A stretch of 64,000 nt of DNA, taken from Talpa occidentalis (taxonomy: Eukaryota > Chordata > Mammalia > Eulipotyphla > Talpidae). The stretch lies in contig NW_023601322.1 in the NCBI RefSeq assembly GCF_014898055.3, positions 8,203,312 to 8,267,311 of the forward strand, in the 5' to 3' direction. Positions 58,534 to 64,000 of the stretch are shown here, piece by piece (position 1 is the first letter of the stretch; each line of letters opens with the position of its first letter). The notes beneath the pieces are model-generated. The model was not told where the DNA came from. It made no database searches and worked only from the letters and a program-made list of their open reading frames with translations. The position numbers and the translations under genes were made by a program.

Positions 58534-61500
58534 CTACAAATCCCCAAAATAAAATTAAATTAATGAGCGCTTGGAAAAGAAAGAAAACAACTTTTAGAGC
58601 TAATGTTAAAAATCCCTGACTTTAACTTTATTGTGGGTGATAGAACATTTAATAGATGGTGAAAATTTTGCAAAATGGTAGCACGTATGGCACAGTACAA
58701 GGTTTTGAATGAAAGTCTGACACATGGCCACGTTTACTATCAAGAAATTCACATGTTTCTGAGAGGAACTGAGCACCACTTCCTAAAGTATAGACTTATT
58801 TATCATAACAGTAAGATTATCTAGAGTTAAAGCAATTACAGTTGGAATGCCTTACCAACTCCAAGCCAGTGGACGATTCACCAACTTCATCTGGAAGCAG
58901 CAGGAACATGCTGACACCTCCAGCATAGGGGAGTTCTAGGATCTGAGTCTTTAGGTCTTCTATGTATCCAATGTTCAGCTTTTGCTGCAAATGCATCATC
59001 TGCACGGGTGTGCGCTGAGTCTAAAATTATGAAAAAGTAATACATGAAAGTACATATATGCCAAGTTGTCAAGAGGTTTACAATTACATGGAATGGGTTG
59101 TGCTTTAGAGTTGAAGAAATAGAGTTTTTAAAAATCCATGAAGTAAATTATTTGTGTATCCTTACAATGGCTGTGATCTTCTTAGATGGTACCAGTTCAA
59201 GATCAATTACTATTATTAATAAGATAGAGAATAATCATAGTAATAATGGTACTAAAATATTTGTTCAGTACCTACTAAGGGCAAAGAAACCTGCAAAACA
59301 TCAACAAATCCTTCCATCTTTTTGAGTTGGATATTATTATTATCTCATCTTCATTGATCAATAAATGGAATGCATTCAACATGAGTAGCATCATTTAATG
59401 GAGATTCCACATTTGAATGCAGAATTGTGTAATTATAAAACCCATGCTCTTCATCACCACTCACATTTTCTCTCAGAAAATTAATGAGTCACATTCTGTA
59501 GCTTGAAAGAATCAATCAATTGTCCAATGTGCATGAATTATATAAGAACATTAACCAGTGGGCCCTAATTTTTCTTTTTCTGTTTTGTCTAGAGTCCTAA
59601 AATGTATGTTAGGAAAATTCATCTTGCTGTCCCATACCGAGTTCACACGGAAAGGATAAAGCCCATTTAATTTCTTCTGAAACGGAGTTTTCCACTTTCC
59701 TTTGAAGTAGACAGTATTCACCAGGACCATCTTGGTATCCACATCAACAGAACCTTCAGGTAACAAGTTTGGAATTTTACCTGCAGATGACATGATACAT
59801 GTTTAGATTTTGTGGTTAAGGGGAATATAAAAATAAAATCTATTATTTAAAAAAAATTGCAAAGTTATTATGATTTCTTGAGTCTTTTGAGTTGCCATTA
59901 AACTCAGCATCCACATTTGTCAAGCTCTACAGAGATGTTGATCTTGAAGCTCAAACTTTTCCCTAGATTCAATAAAAGCATGAGGAAAAACTCAGACTAT
60001 ATTTCTCAGGTGGTTTATAAAATTCAAGATAAATGAAGAAAGAATATAGTTAAATGTTAAAATTACTATCAAACTTGGAAAGGAGATTTTTCACTTTCTT
60101 TTATATTGTTTTCACAAAGCTTTTTTATTCAGAAGGGAGTAAAAAAGTCTTTTAGGAAGATAACAGTATTGGGGAGAAACTGTTCCAACCCTATCCTAAG
60201 AGGTGAGAGGAGTTGTCCTGGAGGGGGCTGAGAACACTGGCAGAGACCTTCAAAATCAATTGTCAATCAATGTGATAAGTTCTATAATTAAGCTAAGTAG
60301 AGCAAAGTACTATGACAATACAAATAGAGTTAATAAATGAGCCAGAGATGGCCCCAGAAATGATAACATCCAAGTGTGATGGCTTTTTGAAAAGCTGATT
60401 TAAGAAATGCCCAATTATAGTGAACACCCTCTGCAACATTTCAACCTCTACATTCTTTTATTTAATCCTCTCAACTACTCTATTAGGTGACAATTATTAG
60501 AATTATTAACACAAAAGGATACCATTGTGAAAGAAGCTAGAGGTCTTCCCAAGGTCACAATGCTGGTAAGCTTGATTCCCAAGCTCACATGCTGGCAAGC
60601 AGCAGTCTCACCAGTTCCGTATCTCCACTCATTATATCCTCCATGCAACTAAAAGTCTTGCTTACGATTGAAATCTACTAATGTTTCATTTAACTATATG
60701 ATACATGTGACAAAAATTTGATCATAACCAATAAAACTAAAAATTCTCTCAAATTACTCTAAAATGTGGTAAAATGATTAGCCTCCGTGACTATTTGGCA
60801 TTCTGGCGATACAACTGATGGACAGCCACTCAACAAATGCTTAAGGAGAAAGATGATTCACGGTACTTTCAAAAAGCAAAGCTGTCATGTGTCTCCTTAA
60901 TTTTGCACTTTGTTTTTACTTTCACTTTTTATAATCCTTATTTTCCCTATTTTCCTTGTACTAGGGATTTGTCAGCATTTCAGTACAGTAACTTAAAAAA
61001 AAAAAAAAATCCATACTGGAAGTGAAACGCTAAAACATTTCAGCTATTTTTAGAGAAACTATTTCTTTTTTTAGCTCTATAGAATTTTCCCATTTGGTGG
61101 TAAAACAAAACACCAAACTATTGTTTCAACTATTATTTGAAACAATATTATAAACATAAGACTATCCATTGGTTTTGTATTAAGTCCGGAAACTCTTTAA
61201 ACACCAAATGAAGAATTTCAGAGTTAGTTGAAGGATCTGAAGAAGGAAACCAGTTTCACCACTAACTGGTAGTGGATCCTGGTAGAGACAGTTACCCCCG
61301 GGGCACAGATTTGTGGTGGTCCACAGCCAGAGAACGGTGAGTTGGGATAATGCTTTCCAGGACCTTTCCAATCCTAACAACTCCTAAACCTGTGAAATAC
61401 CTAAATAGTTCTGTATTTGTTTTTCCTCTTAGAAATCAACCCATTTATCTACCAGGAAAAGTAGAAGTTTAAGGGTGGCTTTAAAAAACAGATGAGCTTT

Positions 61501-62289
61501 CTAAATAGAAAGAACAGAAAGTATTCCCTTAGTTTTTTACCTTTGGTTTGAGTTTTGACCCAGACATTAATCTTTCTTCTGGCTTCTTCTGCACATTCTA
61601 AGAAGTTGACAGCCTGGGGTTCTGTAGAGTAATATTTCTTAGAGAGTTGCATGTATTCCTTTAACATAAAACAAAACAAAAGCCAAAGGTTACATAGAAT
61701 ATCTATTGAACAAGTTTTGGTGCAATTGTAAATTGCAAAGTTCCTATCCAGATTAGGGGACCTGATATGGGGGTACAGGTGGAGGCTGGCTCTTGGGGGA
61801 GGGCAGGGACTGCAAGGAGAGATGATGCCATTAGAAACCTTCTGTGACTCCCTTGCCCCACTCTCTGGCTCCAACTCTATTTGTTGCAAACATTCTTTGT
61901 TTATAGACATGAAATAAGAGTGGAGTCTACTTGGGAGAGAACGGCTCCAGAAATCAGTCGTGTTCTCCTGATCTCGGGTTCTGCAAGTGGGACTTTCATG
62001 GCAGGGAGAGGAAGCAGGACAGAAGGACCCCGCCCCCCATACCCTCAATGGCCTCGGGGTGCATGTGGCAAACTCTCTGAATAAGCCCTTGAGAACAGCC
62101 CTGAAAGTGAGCTCCTCACAGATTTGGGGCCCTGCCATCTCAATTACAGGGTTCACTTACTTCCTTGAAGCCCGCAGACTTATCTCCAAACAGCTTATTG
62201 GTGCTTTCCAATAAATACTCCCCTGTGGATGAGTTGATTGCTGAGCTGAGCGACCTGAAGGATGAATGAATTCTCTCTCCAGCTTGTGC
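58129..62289 (-). CDS. SERPINB2: SERPINB2 (PAI-2), 3' part: five of seven coding exons
   Basis: Plasminogen activator inhibitor 2 blocks urokinase and tPA and also acts inside cells. Coding exons seen are 62161-62289, 61541-61658, 59638-59780, 58856-59020 and 58129-58533, joining in frame from [14 protein letters not shown] to FFGRFASP. Hallmarks are [50 protein letters not shown] and the loop [13 protein letters not shown] with P1 Arg followed by Thr, as in human PAI-2. The start-codon exon and the long CD-loop exon are not recognisable in 62290-64000 and presumably lie beyond the edge. No defect is seen in the part present. Confidence 0.97.
58856..59020 (-). CDS. SERPINB2: SERPINB2 penultimate coding exon
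   Basis: 55 codons, [15 protein letters not shown] to STGLEL, acceptor ATAATTTTAG and donor GTAAGG. It contains [14 protein letters not shown]. Confidence 0.95.
59260..59460 (+). mobile_element. MIR-like element
   Basis: TTGTTCAGTACCTACTAAGG, GATATTATTATTATCTCATC and TGTAATTATAAAACCCATGC follow MIR order, in the SERPINB2 intron upstream of the VQMM exon. Confidence 0.55.
59638..59780 (-). CDS. SERPINB2: SERPINB2 coding exon with [10 protein letters not shown]
   Basis: 143 nt completing a split Gly codon, then [17 protein letters not shown] to YPFRVNS. Acceptor CATCTGCAG, donor GTATGG. Confidence 0.96.
59820..59856 (+). mobile_element. 37-nt LINE-1 3' tip
   Basis: GGGGAATATAAAAATAAAAT followed by CTATTATTTAAAAAAAA is identical, except one base, to the extreme 3' end of the young LINE-1 at 53076 onward. 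It lies about 38 nt upstream of the acceptor of the adjoining SERPINB2 exon. No duplication could be identified. Confidence 0.65.
60430..60650 (+). mobile_element. MIR element
   Basis: TTATTTAATCCTCTCAACTA, CTCTATTAGGTGACAATTAT, TCTTCCCAAGGTCACAATGC and ACATGCTGGCAAGCAGCAGT follow the MIR consensus order. It lies in a SERPINB2 intron. Confidence 0.65.
61541..61658 (-). CDS. SERPINB2: SERPINB2 coding exon with [11 protein letters not shown]
   Basis: 118 nt, [19 protein letters not shown] to VKTQTKG, acceptor TATGTTAAAG and donor GTAAAA. The donor's weak +5 position (GTAAAA) is notable. Confidence 0.95.
62161..62289 (-). CDS. SERPINB2: SERPINB2 coding exon [11 protein letters not shown] (first one seen)
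   Basis: 43 codons, [14 protein letters not shown] to [13 protein letters not shown], acceptor CTATCTTTAAG and donor GTAAGT. It follows the CD-loop exon in the family layout. Confidence 0.95.
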
Positions 62290-62491
62290 CTTAAAGATAG
62301 AAGGGAGATGATCTTTAGATCAGCCAATACCAAGAAACAAGGTGTTTCTTAAACAGTGCTTTGACTTTTCATTGCAATAATAGAACGTTGTACTCATGTG
62401 TACTCTTCTCCTGGCATTTTAGGAGACACAATTTAGAAACTGTCTTGTTAGCTTTAATGTACAACGTCCTTATTAAAAATAATACTATAAG

Positions 62492-62752
62492 GCCTCCCCT
62501 GGTGGCGCAGGTGGTTGAGCACTGGGCTGTGAAGCTGCCCGCAGCCTCTGTAGCACCAGTTCGATCCTGGCCAGCCGGCGAGGGTCCCACATGGCGCGGC
62601 AGAGCTCTCCTGTCTTGCCCGCTGCTCCCCCAGCAGTGTGTTTCATCAGTCTGCCTGTTCTGCTCCCCACTCTGTCTCTGGTGAATCCTCTCACCCTCCC
62701 ATGCATCGGGTCTGTACCCCGGTTCTTGTATAAATAATAAATAAACCTCTAA
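62492..62752 (+). mobile_element. tRNA-derived SINE in SERPINB2 intron
   Basis: Full-length copy: GGCCTCCCCTGGTGGCGCAG head, GTTCGATCCTGGCCAGCCGG box B region, CTCTGGTGAATCCTCTCACC, tail ATAAATAATAAATAAACC. It is antisense to SERPINB2, with AATAATAC in both flanks as a weak duplication. Confidence 0.9.
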
Positions 62753-64000
62753 AAAATAGTAATAATAATAATAATACAGAAGTATTACCTCATCTGGGGT
62801 TTTGCTTTTCCCTCCTAAATTGAAGTGGGGCACATATTAAACTTTCATGGAATTCTAAACTCAGATTCCAAGAAGAAAATCTCAGTTTTTCATCTGTGAA
62901 AAGTAATCATGTATGTGGACCTGGTAGCCCCTAAGCGTGACCACAGAAGGCGTGTAAGACAATTAGTCTTGCTGGGAGTTGCCGACAGTGGGGCAAGATT
63001 AACGTATTTGTTTTTCTGTAAGCACAGTTTTGTTTGGTAAGTGCAGTCCAAGGATAAAAAGAATGAAGCCAGAGTGTGCATTGTAGAATATTCCCCCTAT
63101 ATTATTAATTATGGCCCCTTATGCAATTACAAAAAGATGACTTCTTTCAAATTTTGCCCTGTCTCTGGATTGGACTTCTATCATGCAGTATTCAACATCT
63201 TAGAAGACAGCAGCGTTCTTTTCAGTTTCCCAAACTTCAACACTGCTAAAGAATTTTAATTTTTTAAAATGCTGCCTCAGAAATGTTCTTTAAAAATTTG
63301 AAATCACTTCTAGAAGTTCCATCTTGTCATTAAGGCAGATGATGTGTGGAAACCCACGGCTTTGGAAAACCACAAAAGTGAAGGGGAATTCAGTCCTCAA
63401 CCTACTTCGAGAGATGCAGGGCTGGGTAACAACAGTGACCATGTGAAGCAGAGAACAGGGCCCTGCAGGTGGGCTCTTAAAAATCCCAGGAGACTTGGTC
63501 AATCTCCACATTGAATTGTTCTCTCCCTATGGCGGTGGACTCTAAGTTCTTTGGTGCCATAGCGCACACTCTATCATGCAAACAACAATGGAAACTAACA
63601 TTAACTCAATAAAAAATATTTCAAAAACAGAATGGTGCTCTCCAACTCCTTTAGACATGGCCCCTGGGGGAGGAGCAGACAGGACATCACTATTCCCAAA
63701 AAGAGCATTATGGGAGATATCTCCCCATAACCTAACTCAAGAAGATGGTTGACAGTAGGTGTACATCCAGGACAGTTGCTATTATTTAGCTGGGTAACTG
63801 GTGTTTAAGGAAATAGAGTATTGATAAAAGATATTACCACCTGAGATGGATGCATGGATGGATGCAGAGTTGGGAGTGATGCTTGAGGGTTAGTCACCTT
63901 CCATGAAGTCGTCAAGCCTGATTTTTCTCATTCCTCAAGTATTTGTCTCTCCTGAGCCTCTCCCCTCTGAAAATGCATCCATCTGCATATATTCTAGGAG
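62753..64000. other. SERPINB2 intron DNA to the window edge
   Basis: A short (TAA)n run lies at 62757-62776. No exon with a good acceptor and serpin-like translation was found, so coding exons 1 and 2 of SERPINB2 probably lie to the right of the window. A weak candidate at 62789-62833 is discussed under findings. Confidence 0.5.

Overview
The window is nuclear DNA from a placental mammal. It holds part of the clade B (intracellular, ovalbumin-type) serpin cluster, with three genes on the minus strand. From the right edge leftwards, which is 5' to 3' for these genes, they are the 3' part of SERPINB2 (PAI-2; five coding exons, 58129-62289), a complete SERPINB10 (bomapin; seven coding exons, 37335-50093, 397 residues when joined) and a complete SERPINB8 (six coding exons, 19882-28872, 374 residues when joined). 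This is the order and relative orientation I know from human 18q21-q22 (B2, B10, HMSD, B8). Every exon assigned has an AG acceptor and a GT donor at phases that join in frame. All three reactive-site loops keep an intact hinge and an Arg at P1.

Layout: 1-19.7 kb is gene-free flank beyond the 3' end of SERPINB8. It contains LINE-1 pieces, tRNA-derived SINEs, one solo retroviral LTR and simple repeats. 19.8-28.9 kb is SERPINB8, and 29.7-30.66 kb is a CpG island that is its likely promoter. 30.7-37.2 kb lies between SERPINB8 and SERPINB10. It carries a second solo LTR of the same family, a SINE, and a degraded clade B serpin exon where HMSD lies in human. 37.3-50.1 kb is SERPINB10, whose exons 3 and 4 are bracketed by two 256-bp direct repeats about 94% identical. 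50.1-57.5 kb is intergenic, with an L2 3' end, a young 5'-truncated LINE-1 and a MIR. 57.5-62.3 kb is the 3' part of SERPINB2, including a 3'UTR of about 560-580 nt with an AU-rich nonamer. From 62.3 kb to the right edge is SERPINB2 intron plus a SINE; exons 1-3 were not found and probably lie beyond 64000.

Organism: about ten copies of one tRNA-derived SINE are present. Its head is like GGCCTCCCTGGTGGCGCAG, its body includes CTCTGGTGAATCCTCTCACC, and its tail is (ATAA)n followed by TCTTTAAA. This is not a primate Alu, a rodent B1/B2, the equine ERE or a typical bat VES. The head and tail resemble SINEs of Laurasiatheria, and a pangolin is my best guess, held loosely.

I see no wholly new system. 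The items most worth a second look are the relic serpin exon between SERPINB8 and SERPINB10, the matched repeats around SERPINB10 exons 3-4, the paired solo LTRs with intact target-site duplications, and two LINE-1 insertions, one a minute 37-nt tip close to a SERPINB2 splice acceptor.
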